This document shows positions 8,705 through 17,582 of a stretch of 25,038 bases of DNA, piece after piece. Numbering within the stretch: position 1 is the stretch's first letter; each line of letters begins with the position of its first letter. The position numbers and the translations under genes were made by a program. This DNA is from a bacterium (GTDB taxonomy: Bacteria; JAMCPX01): the NCBI GenBank assembly GCA_021792615.1, contig JAJYUJ010000034.1:1-25038 (forward strand), read 5' to 3'. The notes beneath the pieces are model-generated. The model was not told the DNA's origin and did not search any database. It worked only from the letters and a program-made list of their open reading frames with translations.

Positions 8705-10468
8705 CTAATTATTGCCGGGAACATGCCCCGGAGGTGTCTTTTTTTTCTTATGATCGGAGGTGCCGTCAGAAAAACTTCTGAACATCTCGTAGCCGTCCTG
8801 ACGTATCCTCGTCACGAGCTGTTCTATGGAATCTTTTGGTATAAGATATCGGTCGAGTACGCGCGAGAAAATCTCTATTGAGGTTTCAAACTCCTCGGGG
8901 ATGACCTCATCCGCTCCAAGCCGGTACAGGGATTCCATCTCCTTGATATATCTCGTCCTGACGATTAGATAAACGTTTGGATTAATCTGTCTGATCATTT
9001 CAGTAATCCTGCGCGTTGCCGCAGGATCGTTTATCGCCAGGACAACAACCCTGGCAGATCGTACACCGGCGTGTCCGATCACAGCCTCGTGCGTGGCATC
9101 GCCGTACACTATCTGTTCTCCCTTTTTCTGCTCTCCAATCACAACATCGGGATTCATTTCTATAATAACATAAGGGATACCGGATTCCTTTGCAGCCAGT
9201 GCCACGTTTCTTCCATTGAGACCATATCCAATAATGATAAGATGCTCTTTTCTGACAGGTGTGCTGCTGTTCAGTGCCCGGTAATGGCCGTCTCTGAGCT
9301 TTCTGGACAAGGGCAAACGCAGAACCGATTCCGCAAAAAACGGTGAAAGGCTTATCATAAACGAGGTTGCCAGCATGGTGAGCACGGATGCTGAGAGTAA
9401 AAGGTTATACAGACTATTTGTTAAGATGTTGTGGTCAAGGCCGGTTTTTAATAAGAGAAACGAAAACTCTCCAATCTGGCTCAGTGCTATGCCTACAAGG
9501 ATCGACGTCCTGATCGGCGCTCCCAGGAGAGCGGTAATACCTCCCGCAATAACGGTTTTCATAAGCATGAAACCCACAAAGACTGCGAGAATAAGGACAG
9601 GATGCTGGACGAAATAGCCGATGTCCATGAGCATACCGACTGATATGAAAAAGAAACTGATAAACACATCGCGGAAGGGTATGATGTCCCCGAGTGCCTG
9701 GCGCTTGTATTCCGATCCGGATATGGTAAGACCCGCCAGAAAAGCGCCCAGCGCGAACGATAGTCCCTGGCTTGCTGTTATCCATGCGATGGCAAGACAA
9801 GTCAGGATCAAGCTCAATAAAAACAGTTCCCTGCTTTTTGTTCTTGCAACAAAGTGCAGCATTCCGGGTATAATCCACCGGGCACTAAAGATTACCAGTG
9901 ATACGACGATGATGCCCTTGAACAGGACCATAAGAAATGGTTTGCCGATACTTGCGGAGACACCCGAAAGCAAAGGCGTAACAAGGAGCATGACAACCAC
10001 GATGATGTCCTGAAAAATCAGTATTCCGAGCGTTATGACGCCGTGGGGACTGTCCAGTTCTCCCCTTTCTTGCATAGTCTTCAGCACGATGGCCGTACTG
10101 CTCAGAGATACGATAAAACCTATAAAGGCCGATCTGCCCGAGGGCTGGCCAGCTATGCGGCATAAAAAGAATGTTACAAGAACCGTTATGGCTACCTGCA
10201 GGGCACCTCCAAGGAGCACCAATCTTTTCATGCGGAACATACTCTTGAGCGAAAACTCTATCCCTATGGTGAAAAGAAGGAACATCACACCGATCTCCGC
10301 CAGTTTTTCTACATCACTTACAGATTTTACAAGGGCAAAACCGTAGGGACCTGCCATAATGCCGGTAATGATGAAGCCTACGATTGGAGGGATCTTCAGG
10401 CGGCTGAAGACGATAAATACCACGAGGGATAAAGCGAGTATAATGAGGATGTCATTTAAAATAGCCAT
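8705..10468 (-). CDS. CPA2-family monovalent cation:proton antiporter with TrkA-N (RCK) domain
   Basis: The 587-aa protein has an N-terminal Na+/H+ exchanger domain of roughly 12 membrane segments (residues 1-380), with CPA2 features such as PPIVGFIITGIMAGP, SLSSTAIVLK and the LGAFLAGLTIS helix. A cytoplasmic TrkA-N nucleotide-binding domain follows (about 405-530), starting LIIIGYGLNGRNVA with the GxGxxG loop. No clear RCK-C domain follows, and the tail is short and lysine-rich. KefB/KefC-type relatives exchange K+ or Na+ for protons under nucleotide or glutathione control. Which ion applies here is not determinable. The start ATG has a GGAG ribosome binding site about 13 nt upstream. The gene is divergent from uvrB across 141 nt. 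Confidence 0.9.
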   Translation of the reverse strand: MAILNDILIILALSLVVFIVFSRLKIPPIVGFIITGIMAGPYGFALVKSVSDVEKLAEIGVMFLLFTIGIEFSLKSMFRMKRLVLLGGALQVAITVLVTFFLCRIAGQPSGRSAFIGFIVSLSSTAIVLKTMQERGELDSPHGVITLGILIFQDIIVVVMLLVTPLLSGVSASIGKPFLMVLFKGIIVVSLVIFSARWIIPGMLHFVARTKSRELFLLSLILTCLAIAWITASQGLSFALGAFLAGLTISGSEYKRQALGDIIPFRDVFISFFFISVGMLMDIGYFVQHPVLILAVFVGFMLMKTVIAGGITALLGAPIRTSILVGIALSQIGEFSFLLLKTGLDHNILTNSLYNLLLSASVLTMLATSFMISLSPFFAESVLRLPLSRKLRDGHYRALNSSTPVRKEHLIIIGYGLNGRNVALAAKESGIPYVIIEMNPDVVIGEQKKGEQIVYGDATHEAVIGHAGVRSARVVVLAINDPAATRRITEMIRQINPNVYLIVRTRYIKEMESLYRLGADEVIPEEFETSIEIFSRVLDRYLIPKDSIEQLVTRIRQDGYEMFRSFSDGTSDHKKKKTPPGHVPGNN

Positions 10469-10570
10469 AGTTCTCTCTTCTCCTCGTAGAGGTCTTTAAG
10501 ATCCATGATGGGAATACTATCATAAATCTCTCCCTGTTTACAGCCATGGCAAGGTTTCAGGTCAAGCCGG

Positions 10571-10600
10571 TTGACTTTACCCTGCAGTGAATACTATTTT
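10571..10600 (+). promoter_or_regulatory. Putative uvrB promoter very close to the start codon
   Basis: TTGACT at 10571-10576 pairs with TATTTT at 10595-10600 (18-nt spacer) or TACTAT at 10592-10597 (15-nt spacer). Either choice puts the transcript start only a few nt before the ATG at 10610, matching the absence of a Shine-Dalgarno there. A small palindrome, ACTAT-TTTG-ATAGT (10593-10606), overlaps the -10 region. An ATACTATC word also occurs at 10514-10521 on the antiporter side. Confidence 0.4.
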
Positions 10601-10609
10601 GATAGTAGT

Positions 10610-12604
10610 ATGACACAGTTCAGATTAGTTTCCGATTATAAGCCGAATGGGGATCAGCCCGATGCCATCACCAGGCTCGTGGACGGCTTGAACAAAGGCT
10701 ATAAACATCAAACATTGCTGGGGGTGACCGGATCCGGCAAGACCTTTACCATGGCGAACGTTATCCAGCAGGTACAGCTCCCGACCCTTATCATGGCCCC
10801 GAACAAAACACTCGCTGCCCAGCTCTACACGGAAATGCGCGACCTGTTCCCGGACAACGCCGTCGAATACTTTGTAAGCTACTACGATTATTACCAGCCC
10901 GAGGCATATAAGCCCGAGACTGACACCTACATCGAAAAGGATTCGTCCATTAACGACGAGATAGACAAGCTCAGGCATTCTGCAACGCACTCCCTGCTTG
11001 AGCGGGAAGATGTCATCATCGTGGCGAGCGTTTCCTGTATCTACGGCCTGGGCTCCCCCGAGGCTTACAAGGGCATGCTTGCCTACGCCGAGACCGGCAG
11101 GAAGTTGAACAGGGACGAATTTATCCATAAACTCGTTCAGATCCAGTACAACAGAAACAACTACGATTTCTACCGGGGGGTGTTCAGGGTAATGGGGGAT
11201 ATCGTCGAGGTATTTCCCGCGTACGAAAACGATACCGGGATCCATGTGGAATTTTTCGGGGACACCGTCGACACGATATACACATTCGATCCTGTCAGGG
11301 GAACAAAGCGGGACATGCTCAGGCGGGTCGTTATCTATCCCGCAAGCCATTATGTAACCGAAGAACATGCGCTCAACCACGCAGTGGAATCCATCAAGCA
11401 GGAGCTTGCAGACCGCCTGAAAGAGCTGAGGCAGGCAGGAAAATTGCTTGAGGTCGAGAGGCTGCAGAGAAGGACGCTGTACGACCTCGAGATGCTTGAG
11501 GAGATGGGATACTGCACGGGTATCGAAAACTATTCCCGGCACTTAAGCGGCAGGAAAACCGGAGAACCGCCGCCGACTTTACTGGACTATTTTCCTTCGA
11601 AGTTCCTCTTGTTCGTCGATGAGAGCCATATTACCATTCCCCAGATTGGCGGGATGTACGAAGGCGACCGCAGCAGGAAACGGACACTGGTCGAATTCGG
11701 GTTCAGACTTCCTTCGGCACTCGATAACAGACCCTTGAAATTCGATGAATTCGAGAAAAGGGTGGACAGGGTTGTCTATGTTTCTGCAACACCGGCTGAT
11801 TACGAAATGGTAAAATCGCAGGGGAACGTCGTTGAGCAGATCATCAGGCCGACAGGACTCATAGACCCTGAGATCGTGATCAAAGGTGCGGCAAACCAGG
11901 TGGATACCCTGCTCGCCGAGATACGGAGCCGCACGGAACAAGGTGAAAGGGTGCTTGTCACGACATTGACCAAACGCATGGCAGAGGAGCTTACCGAGTA
12001 TTATGCCGGGCTCGGTATAAAGGTAAAGTACATGCACTCGGACATAGAAACACTGGAGAGGATGGACATAATACGGGACCTCAGACTCGGCAAGTTCGAT
12101 GTGCTGATCGGCATAAACCTGCTTCGGGAAGGGCTTGACCTCCCCGAAGTATCGCTCGTTGCCATACTGGACGGAGACAAGGAAGGTTTTTTGCGTTCCG
12201 CCCGTTCACTGATCCAGACCATAGGCAGGGCATCGAGGAATGTAAACGGCACGGTTATTATCTTTGCCGATGTTATGACAAAATCTATAGAACAGGCGGT
12301 CAGCGAAACCAACAGGAGGCGTACAAAGCAGCTCAGGTATAATGAGGAGCACGGTATTGTACCGGAAACAATAAAGAAGAACATTCAGGAAATACGCACA
12401 TCTATTTATGAACAGGATTATTACACTGTGCCGGTTGCAACCGCAGAAGGTACGCAGGAATATATCAACCCGGAAAAGATACCGGACATGATCAGAGAAC
12501 TTGATAAGGATATGAGGAAGGCGGCAAAATCGCTCGAGTTCGAAAAGGCAGCGGAGATAAGAGACCGCATCAAAAAGCTCCGGGATGCCCTTCTGATGGC
12601 ATAG
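10610..12604 (+). CDS. uvrB: UvrABC excinuclease subunit B
   Basis: UvrB is the damage-verifying helicase-like subunit of nucleotide excision repair. It is loaded by UvrA and recruits UvrC. The 664-aa product is of normal length. It opens with [19 protein letters not shown], has Walker A GVTGSGKT (Lys44), the damage-probing hairpin [10 protein letters not shown], the DESH Walker B (Asp337-Glu338) and [20 protein letters not shown] of the C-terminal helicase domain. It ends in a UVR motif (about 625-660) that binds UvrC. A TTG at 10571 would add 13 residues. I chose the ATG because family members begin at this point and the extension has no conserved look. No Shine-Dalgarno precedes it. Confidence 0.97.
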   Translation: MTQFRLVSDYKPNGDQPDAITRLVDGLNKGYKHQTLLGVTGSGKTFTMANVIQQVQLPTLIMAPNKTLAAQLYTEMRDLFPDNAVEYFVSYYDYYQPEAYKPETDTYIEKDSSINDEIDKLRHSATHSLLEREDVIIVASVSCIYGLGSPEAYKGMLAYAETGRKLNRDEFIHKLVQIQYNRNNYDFYRGVFRVMGDIVEVFPAYENDTGIHVEFFGDTVDTIYTFDPVRGTKRDMLRRVVIYPASHYVTEEHALNHAVESIKQELADRLKELRQAGKLLEVERLQRRTLYDLEMLEEMGYCTGIENYSRHLSGRKTGEPPPTLLDYFPSKFLLFVDESHITIPQIGGMYEGDRSRKRTLVEFGFRLPSALDNRPLKFDEFEKRVDRVVYVSATPADYEMVKSQGNVVEQIIRPTGLIDPEIVIKGAANQVDTLLAEIRSRTEQGERVLVTTLTKRMAEELTEYYAGLGIKVKYMHSDIETLERMDIIRDLRLGKFDVLIGINLLREGLDLPEVSLVAILDGDKEGFLRSARSLIQTIGRASRNVNGTVIIFADVMTKSIEQAVSETNRRRTKQLRYNEEHGIVPETIKKNIQEIRTSIYEQDYYTVPVATAEGTQEYINPEKIPDMIRELDKDMRKAAKSLEFEKAAEIRDRIKKLRDALLMA

Positions 12605-12625
12605 AAAGACATCCCCAGAGTTCAT

Positions 12626-12733
12626 GGGTTTATCCCCTTGGTAAACCCCGCGGGTTTCAGCCGGAAGTCTTGCGCCCGAAGCGTCTAGCCAAAGGACTAA
12701 TCTTCCTTTGACTGACGTTCTAACGGGGTTTAC
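12626..12733. repeat. Intergenic palindromic element, possible bidirectional terminator
   Basis: Several overlapping inverted repeats lie between the convergent ends of uvrB and the LolA-like gene: GGGTTTA/TAAACCC (12626-12632/12642-12648), AAACCC-CGC-GGGTTT (12643-12657), CAAAGGA/TCCTTTG (12690-12696/12704-12710), and a 10-bp outer pair GTAAACCCCG/CGGGGTTTAC (12641-12650/12724-12733). The right arm runs into the stop region of the minus-strand gene. There is no T-run of the classic terminator kind. The combination looks like an interspersed palindrome that could also end transcription from both sides. Confidence 0.5.
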
Positions 12734-13464
12734 TGTTCTTTGAGCATTCTCTCGGTGAACATACTGTTTCGCAGCCCTGTGTTGACTTTCAGTTCTTTTA
12801 CGATGATCTCGGTTTTATGGTTCTCCTGAACATTGTCCATGGTCATGGACATCGGGAACCATTTACCATCGATCTTCTTTATCTCGGTATTGATGAGTAT
12901 TTTGAGGAGCTTGCCCGATTTGTCATAAAATTCCATTTTTAAGGGAACAAACATGTCGTCCTTTGTCCACAGTTTTACCATGCTGTAGGAGGCATCACCG
13001 GGTTTTGGCTTGAGCAGCAATTCATATTCTCCGTCTTTGTAGGTTACTACGGTTGCCGTAAAATCCTTGGCAAGACCGCTTGAGCTTAAATCCCTGTAAC
13101 TGAAATCGGATCCCATAAAACTCCCGTGAGAAACGTGACCTGCTATCCTCCTCACCTTGCCGAGTGCAGGCAAATAAAGCCACATATTATCGCTGCCGAG
13201 GGATAAAAATCCTGTCCCCTTGATATCTGCGGGCGCAAGGAATCTTATGAGATGATCATCAGCGCCCTTTGTATACATCTTCAATGTCCGTTCGGTCGTT
13301 GTCCCGCTGCTGTCTATCAATTTCATCTCGGCAATGCTTACCTTGTCCCTGGTAAGCTGCTGATTGTCGAGTTTTTTCAAAACCTCATTTCCGGTTAACG
13401 GTGCGGCTGCATTGACCATGAGCAGGAAAACAGGCACCATGAGAAACAGACTTAACTTTTTCAT
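12730..13464 (-). CDS. LolA-like outer membrane lipoprotein-sorting family protein
   Basis: This 244-aa exported protein starts MKKLSLFL with a signal peptide probably cleaved after VNAAA. The rest matches the LolA-like fold (an open beta-barrel that carries lipids or lipoproteins) in its large form: LTRDKVSIAEMKLIDSSG, FLAPADIKGTGFL, WLYLPALGKVRRI and GSDFSYRDLS are characteristic. It is not classic LolA, which is shorter. Relatives often sit beside RND/MMPL exporters. Here it follows emrB in the same direction after 131 nt, so a role in envelope lipid or lipoprotein handling with the efflux locus is an inference. The start at 13464 has GGAGG 5 nt upstream. An ATG 12 nt earlier lies on that ribosome binding site and is unlikely. 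Confidence 0.82.
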   Translation of the reverse strand: MKKLSLFLMVPVFLLMVNAAAPLTGNEVLKKLDNQQLTRDKVSIAEMKLIDSSGTTTERTLKMYTKGADDHLIRFLAPADIKGTGFLSLGSDNMWLYLPALGKVRRIAGHVSHGSFMGSDFSYRDLSSSGLAKDFTATVVTYKDGEYELLLKPKPGDASYSMVKLWTKDDMFVPLKMEFYDKSGKLLKILINTEIKKIDGKWFPMSMTMDNVQENHKTEIIVKELKVNTGLRNSMFTERMLKEQ

Positions 13465-13573
13465 ATTTACCTCCATAATCTACCTAAAAATAAGTGTTTA
13501 ATCGCTTCCTGTCAATCAAACGTGCAGGATTTCCCTCGCATAAAATTCTTATGGAAAGAACGCGGTTTCAAAC

Positions 13574-13593
13574 CCGGCACTGTTTTCTGCCGG
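13574..13593 (-). terminator. Hairpin just after emrB
   Basis: CCGGCA (13574-13579) and TGCCGG (13588-13593) form a 6-bp GC-rich stem with an 8-nt loop, starting 3 nt after the emrB stop on the minus strand. Only GTTT follows, so it is a weak terminator or a 3'-end stabiliser. It may reduce read-through into the LolA-like gene. Confidence 0.35.
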
Positions 13594-13595
13594 AT

Positions 13596-15191
13596 TTACA
13601 TCTCTATTATTTCGATATTCTCATCCTGGGATTTCTTCTTTTTAAAGACTATATTTCTCAAAAAGAGAGCAGGCACTATACCAAGTAATACCATAATTGC
13701 CGTAAGGAAGAAGGCGTCGTCAAACGCATTTAACGTTGCCCATTGATGCAGGTATACCATGAAGCTTCCCTGGCCCGCTATCCGCGCATTATAGAAACTT
13801 GCGCCCTTGCTCAATGCAAAATTTGAAATTTTATGGAAGAGATCCATGGTAAGAGGAGAGGATGGAACAAAATGTCCTGCATAGGAAGCCATATGGAAGT
13901 CCGTTCTTGAATCAAGGACACTGCCGAGCGCAGCTATACCAAAGGTACCCCCTGTTTGCATGATGACGTTGAGCATACCGGAGCCGAGATTGATCTCTTC
14001 GGGCTTCAGGGAGTTGATCGCTGCACTGGTAACAGGTGCCATGATAAAGCTGATACCGAATCCCCGCATCATCAATCCGATGGTAATGAACTGTACACTG
14101 GACACCAACGAAAGAGAAGTGAAGTAATATAAAGAATAAGAGGTCAAAAGTATGCCGAACAGAAGGGGTGTTTTCGGTCCCACCTTGTCAACCAGCTTTC
14201 CAGCCAGAGGCATACCCAGGGTTACCATGATGGCCTGTGGTATCATAAGTATACCCGTCATAGTTGCAGAATATCCGAGAAGGTTCTGAAAATATAAAGG
14301 CATGAGAAAAACAGAGCCAAACAGTGCAATGGATCTCATGATGCCCAGTATATTGAGGAGAACAAAGTTGTAATTTTTGAATATCGCGAGATCTATGATC
14401 GGTTTTTGGACAACCGTCTCGGTGATGATGAACAAAAAGAATGAGAAATAAGACGTTGCGAACAGATTGAGAATGTAACCGGATGTCCATCCCTTTTCTT
14501 CACCCTTGGTGAGGGCTATCAGCAGGGTGCCGAGGAACAGGCCGAAGGTTATGAATCCTATAAAGTCAAAACTCTTTAAAACGTTTATATCGCCTTTGGC
14601 AGGCTTGAGAATGCTCAAGCCCCAGAAGAATGCAATCACCCCTATGGGAATGTTGATGTAGAACAGCGCGTGCCAGCTTATGTGGTCGAGCAGATAACCG
14701 CCCAGTGTGGGACCTATCGCGGGTGCAGCGGTGATACCTGCGCCCCATATACCGAGTGCAAGTCCCCGTTCTTCCCGGGGAAACACCTCTGAGATCATGG
14801 TCATGCCTGTAGGCATGATGTCTCCCGCGCCGATCGCCTGGATCAATCTGAACACGATGAGTGAATCGAGGCTCCATGAAAGGCTGCACAGAAACGAGCC
14901 GATAACAAAAAACGCAAGTTCAAGCAGGAATGCAACCTTAAGACCGACCAGATTCCTCAGCCATACTGCCAGGGGCATAAGTATGGCAAACGCGAGCATG
15001 TATGCCGTGACAATCCATTCGACCTCTTCGGTGTTTGCTCCGAATGCAACCATGAAGTGGGGCAGGGCAACGTTGACAATAGAATTATCCAGCACCCCCA
15101 TAAAGCTGCCGATCATGACGATCGCTAATACCCACCATTTATAGGATGTGTTATTGTCTCCGTTTGAATTCGCGGCGCTGTTTACAGCCAT
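13596..15191 (-). CDS. emrB: MFS multidrug exporter, DHA2 (EmrB/QacA) family
   Basis: The 531-aa protein has about 14 hydrophobic segments, the size and topology of the DHA2 drug:H+ antiporters. The first helix carries the family motif LDNSIVNVALP. Further family segments include GAGDIMPTGMTMI and GIWGAGITAAPAIGPTLGGYL (DHA2 antiporter motif C). EmrB-type pumps work with an EmrA adaptor and TolC to expel hydrophobic toxins and uncouplers across both membranes. The start overlaps the end of emrA by 10 nt and has only a weak AGAAAG ribosome binding site, which suggests translational coupling. The gene symbol is by family. The drug substrate is unknown. Confidence 0.93.
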   Translation of the reverse strand: MAVNSAANSNGDNNTSYKWWVLAIVMIGSFMGVLDNSIVNVALPHFMVAFGANTEEVEWIVTAYMLAFAILMPLAVWLRNLVGLKVAFLLELAFFVIGSFLCSLSWSLDSLIVFRLIQAIGAGDIMPTGMTMISEVFPREERGLALGIWGAGITAAPAIGPTLGGYLLDHISWHALFYINIPIGVIAFFWGLSILKPAKGDINVLKSFDFIGFITFGLFLGTLLIALTKGEEKGWTSGYILNLFATSYFSFFLFIITETVVQKPIIDLAIFKNYNFVLLNILGIMRSIALFGSVFLMPLYFQNLLGYSATMTGILMIPQAIMVTLGMPLAGKLVDKVGPKTPLLFGILLTSYSLYYFTSLSLVSSVQFITIGLMMRGFGISFIMAPVTSAAINSLKPEEINLGSGMLNVIMQTGGTFGIAALGSVLDSRTDFHMASYAGHFVPSSPLTMDLFHKISNFALSKGASFYNARIAGQGSFMVYLHQWATLNAFDDAFFLTAIMVLLGIVPALFLRNIVFKKKKSQDENIEIIEM

Positions 15192-16144
15192 GAAAACTTT
15201 CTAGTGTGGATCTTCACTTCTACGGACATACCGGGTCTCAGGATATAGCCCTGTGGATCAATGGCGATCTTGACCGGCACACGCTGAACGATCTTGATAA
15301 ATGTGCCGGAAGGATTTTCTGACGGTATGACAGAGTAGGCACCTATGGTCTCTGCCTGCACGTGGATTACTGTTCCGGTAAAGGTAATGCCCGGGTAGGT
15401 GTCCACATAGATGTCCACCTTTTGTCCCGGCTTAACAGTTCCGACATGTGTTTCTTTAATATTTGCTTCTATCCAGATATCTTTCAGGTCGACAAGACCA
15501 AAAATCGGTTCACCGGGTGACATATTCTGTCCTATATTCGCATACCGCTGTGCGACTTTTCCGGAAATAGGGCTTTTCAGTTCGATACCTTCAAGTCTGT
15601 TTTGCGTGGCATCAAGGATGTTTTTAGCAAATGCGAGCGTGATCTGTGCAGACTCATACTGTGACTTTGTCACCTCGTACCGTGTTTTTGCATCGAGGAG
15701 GTTTTGTTCGCTCGTACCGCCTCTTTTATAGACACGCTCCAGACGCTCCTCGTTCTGTTTGGCATCTACCAGCTCCGATTGAAGGACATCGACATTGTTC
15801 TTGGCCCTCTGGTATTGTATGGATGCCTCCGAACGGGCCGATTTCAGATCTTTATCCGTGATTATATTGGAGAGTGTTACAACGGCAAGTGTTTCTCCCT
15901 TGGTAACCGTGTCTCCTTCATCCGCGTTCAACTGTGTAATGTAGGTTGGTAGCGGGGAGCTCAGCAGTATCAGGTGCGCATCCACCTGCGCGTCTTCGGT
16001 GTAAGCATAGTTATTCCAATATCTCCACCATATGAGGCCGAATATGATGCCCGCGATTATCAACAAGCCGGGGACATACACCCTTGGCTGGCTTAACATT
16101 TTCTTTTTGCTTTTCGGTTTGTGTGTTTTTTCTGTTTCTTCCAT
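15182..16144 (-). CDS. emrA: EmrA/HlyD-type membrane fusion (periplasmic adaptor) protein
   Basis: The 320-aa adaptor has a short basic cytoplasmic tail, one membrane segment (about 22-43, ending IIFGLIWWRYW) and the EmrA landmark YTEDAQVDAHL. A lipoyl-like half-motif follows (GDTVTKGETLAVV), then an alpha-helical hairpin of about 100 residues and a beta-barrel domain (PISGKVAQRYANIGQNMSPG, GQKVDIYVDTYPG). It would bridge EmrB and the TolC channel. I set the start at the ATG at 16144 because GGGAG lies about 5 nt before it. A GTG 21 nt upstream would place that ribosome binding site inside the gene. It lies between tolC and emrB, all on one strand. Confidence 0.93.
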   Translation of the reverse strand: MEETEKTHKPKSKKKMLSQPRVYVPGLLIIAGIIFGLIWWRYWNNYAYTEDAQVDAHLILLSSPLPTYITQLNADEGDTVTKGETLAVVTLSNIITDKDLKSARSEASIQYQRAKNNVDVLQSELVDAKQNEERLERVYKRGGTSEQNLLDAKTRYEVTKSQYESAQITLAFAKNILDATQNRLEGIELKSPISGKVAQRYANIGQNMSPGEPIFGLVDLKDIWIEANIKETHVGTVKPGQKVDIYVDTYPGITFTGTVIHVQAETIGAYSVIPSENPSGTFIKIVQRVPVKIAIDPQGYILRPGMSVEVKIHTRKFSWL

Positions 16145-16198
16145 GTTTTCTCCCTTTCCTGTCACTCGTCTGTCAAATCTTCACGCAGCCTTCTTTAG

Positions 16199-16226
16199 GG
16201 ATTCCTGCCATTCGCGAATCCGGAAT
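16199..16226. repeat. Small palindrome between tolC and emrA
   Basis: ATTCGCGAAT (16210-16219) is a perfect palindrome flanked by ATTCC (16201-16205) and GGAAT (16222-16226). GGATTC/GAATCC (16199-16204/16216-16221) gives an alternative stem. It lies in the only sizeable gap (104 nt) of the efflux operon and may be a degenerate REP-like element. It could shift the tolC to emrAB expression ratio, but that is inference. Confidence 0.45.
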
Positions 16227-16248
16227 GAAGTGTCGTTTTTCGTATTGT

Positions 16249-17574
16249 TTAATAAGAGGCTGTTCCCATGATCCTTTCTAACTCGGCAAGAGCAAGAAGA
16301 TAATTGTACTTCGCCTTTATATAGTTCATCTGTGCTTCTTTCAGACCGAGGTTTGCATTGAGCACATCAAGATTTGTTGCCAGACCTATTCTGTACTGTT
16401 CCTGGGCAATACTTTCCGCCTTCTCAGCCGTGTTTAATGCCTCCTGCGCCGCGGTAATTTCGTTCTTGGCAACGGTTGCATTGGAATATGCAGCCTCTGT
16501 CGATATCTTTATGTTGTCCATTGTTTCGGATTTGAGAAATACCACCTTATAATAATTCGAGGACGCCTCTTTAAACCGGCCGATATCCGTCCCGCCGTTG
16601 AACAGCGGTATGGATAAGACGAGTTCTGCCTGATATATGCTCTGCCACGTACCGGTAAATTCGTTGGAAAGCCAGTTGTAGTTGCCCGCAAGAGCGAGTG
16701 TCGGCGAGAATCTGCCAATGGACAACTTTTTATAGTCGCTCAATGCGGAGAGTTGTTTGTTTATTATTTTAAGCTGATAGTTGTTCTCCTTTGCCCGGTC
16801 CTCATAATATCCAAGATCTTTGGAGAATTCCGGTAAGACGACATCGGGATTTGCACAAACGTCGCTGGTAAACTCGACGCCGAGGATATTCTTCAATGCC
16901 AGCCCGGCTATTTTTACGTTGTTCTGTGCACCGATGAATTGGGGCTGAAGGTTTGAAAGGCTGACGCTCGCATTCAGCATATCGAGCTCCGACGCCTCAC
17001 CTGCACTGTACCGGTCCTTGGTGACCCTGTAATGCTCGGAAGCAAGATCGATGGAATGTTTCAGCACATCCACGGATTCGGATGCAAGGAGCAGGTTGTA
17101 ATAAGCCTTTTTGACCTGATAGACGACTTCTTGTTTTTCCGCTTGTTCCTGTTCTTCGGCAGATTCGTACATCTTTTTTGCCGCCGCGTAATTGTGATAG
17201 AGCATACCTCCCGCGAACAACGTCCATGTACCGTTGAATCCTGCGTTATACTCGAACGTGGTGTCAATGCGTGCGCTTAATGCACTGGGCGGAAAGTTCG
17301 GACCGAACGAACCGGCTGGTATCGGTATCAAAGGTACCTGGTGGGTAAACGTATAGACCCCTGCGGCCGAGATATCCGGCAGAAAACCACCCCGTGCCTG
17401 TACAACCCGTGCCCATGCAGCGTCTTTATCCTGCTGAGACTGTTTTATTGTTTTATTGTTGCCGATGGCGAGTCTGAGCGCCTCGTCGAGGTTCAAGGTC
17501 TCGCACGCCTGTGTTTTTAACGGTAACCCCGCTGCGAGCAGCAATAAAGCGAACGATAGGATTTTTGTTTTCAT
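16249..17574 (-). CDS. TolC-family outer membrane efflux protein
   Basis: The 441-aa protein is an outer membrane factor with the TolC duplication. Each half has the helical pattern of the family: LNLDEALRLAIGNNKTIKQSQQ at the start, and EQYRIGLATNLDVLNANLGLKEAQ near the end. The latter is the conserved helix-turn signature, mirrored in the first half by RYSAGEASELDMLNASVSL. A signal peptide covers about the first 23 residues. It would form the trimeric exit duct for EmrAB. The ATG at 17574 has GAGGAG 4 nt upstream. The ATG 12 nt earlier lies on that ribosome binding site. It follows the tetR stop by 8 nt, so repressor and channel share a transcript. Confidence 0.92.
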   Translation of the reverse strand: MKTKILSFALLLLAAGLPLKTQACETLNLDEALRLAIGNNKTIKQSQQDKDAAWARVVQARGGFLPDISAAGVYTFTHQVPLIPIPAGSFGPNFPPSALSARIDTTFEYNAGFNGTWTLFAGGMLYHNYAAAKKMYESAEEQEQAEKQEVVYQVKKAYYNLLLASESVDVLKHSIDLASEHYRVTKDRYSAGEASELDMLNASVSLSNLQPQFIGAQNNVKIAGLALKNILGVEFTSDVCANPDVVLPEFSKDLGYYEDRAKENNYQLKIINKQLSALSDYKKLSIGRFSPTLALAGNYNWLSNEFTGTWQSIYQAELVLSIPLFNGGTDIGRFKEASSNYYKVVFLKSETMDNIKISTEAAYSNATVAKNEITAAQEALNTAEKAESIAQEQYRIGLATNLDVLNANLGLKEAQMNYIKAKYNYLLALAELERIMGTASY

Positions 17575-17582
17575 GTGTCTCC

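Noticed and set aside
10514-10608. Repeated ATACTAT-type words between the antiporter gene and uvrB as a shared operator
   Set aside because: Short AT-rich words occur easily by chance. No regulator gene is nearby to support an operator.
10625-11542. 305-codon minus-strand frame inside uvrB
   Set aside because: uvrB is unambiguous on the plus strand. The antisense frame has no domain features.
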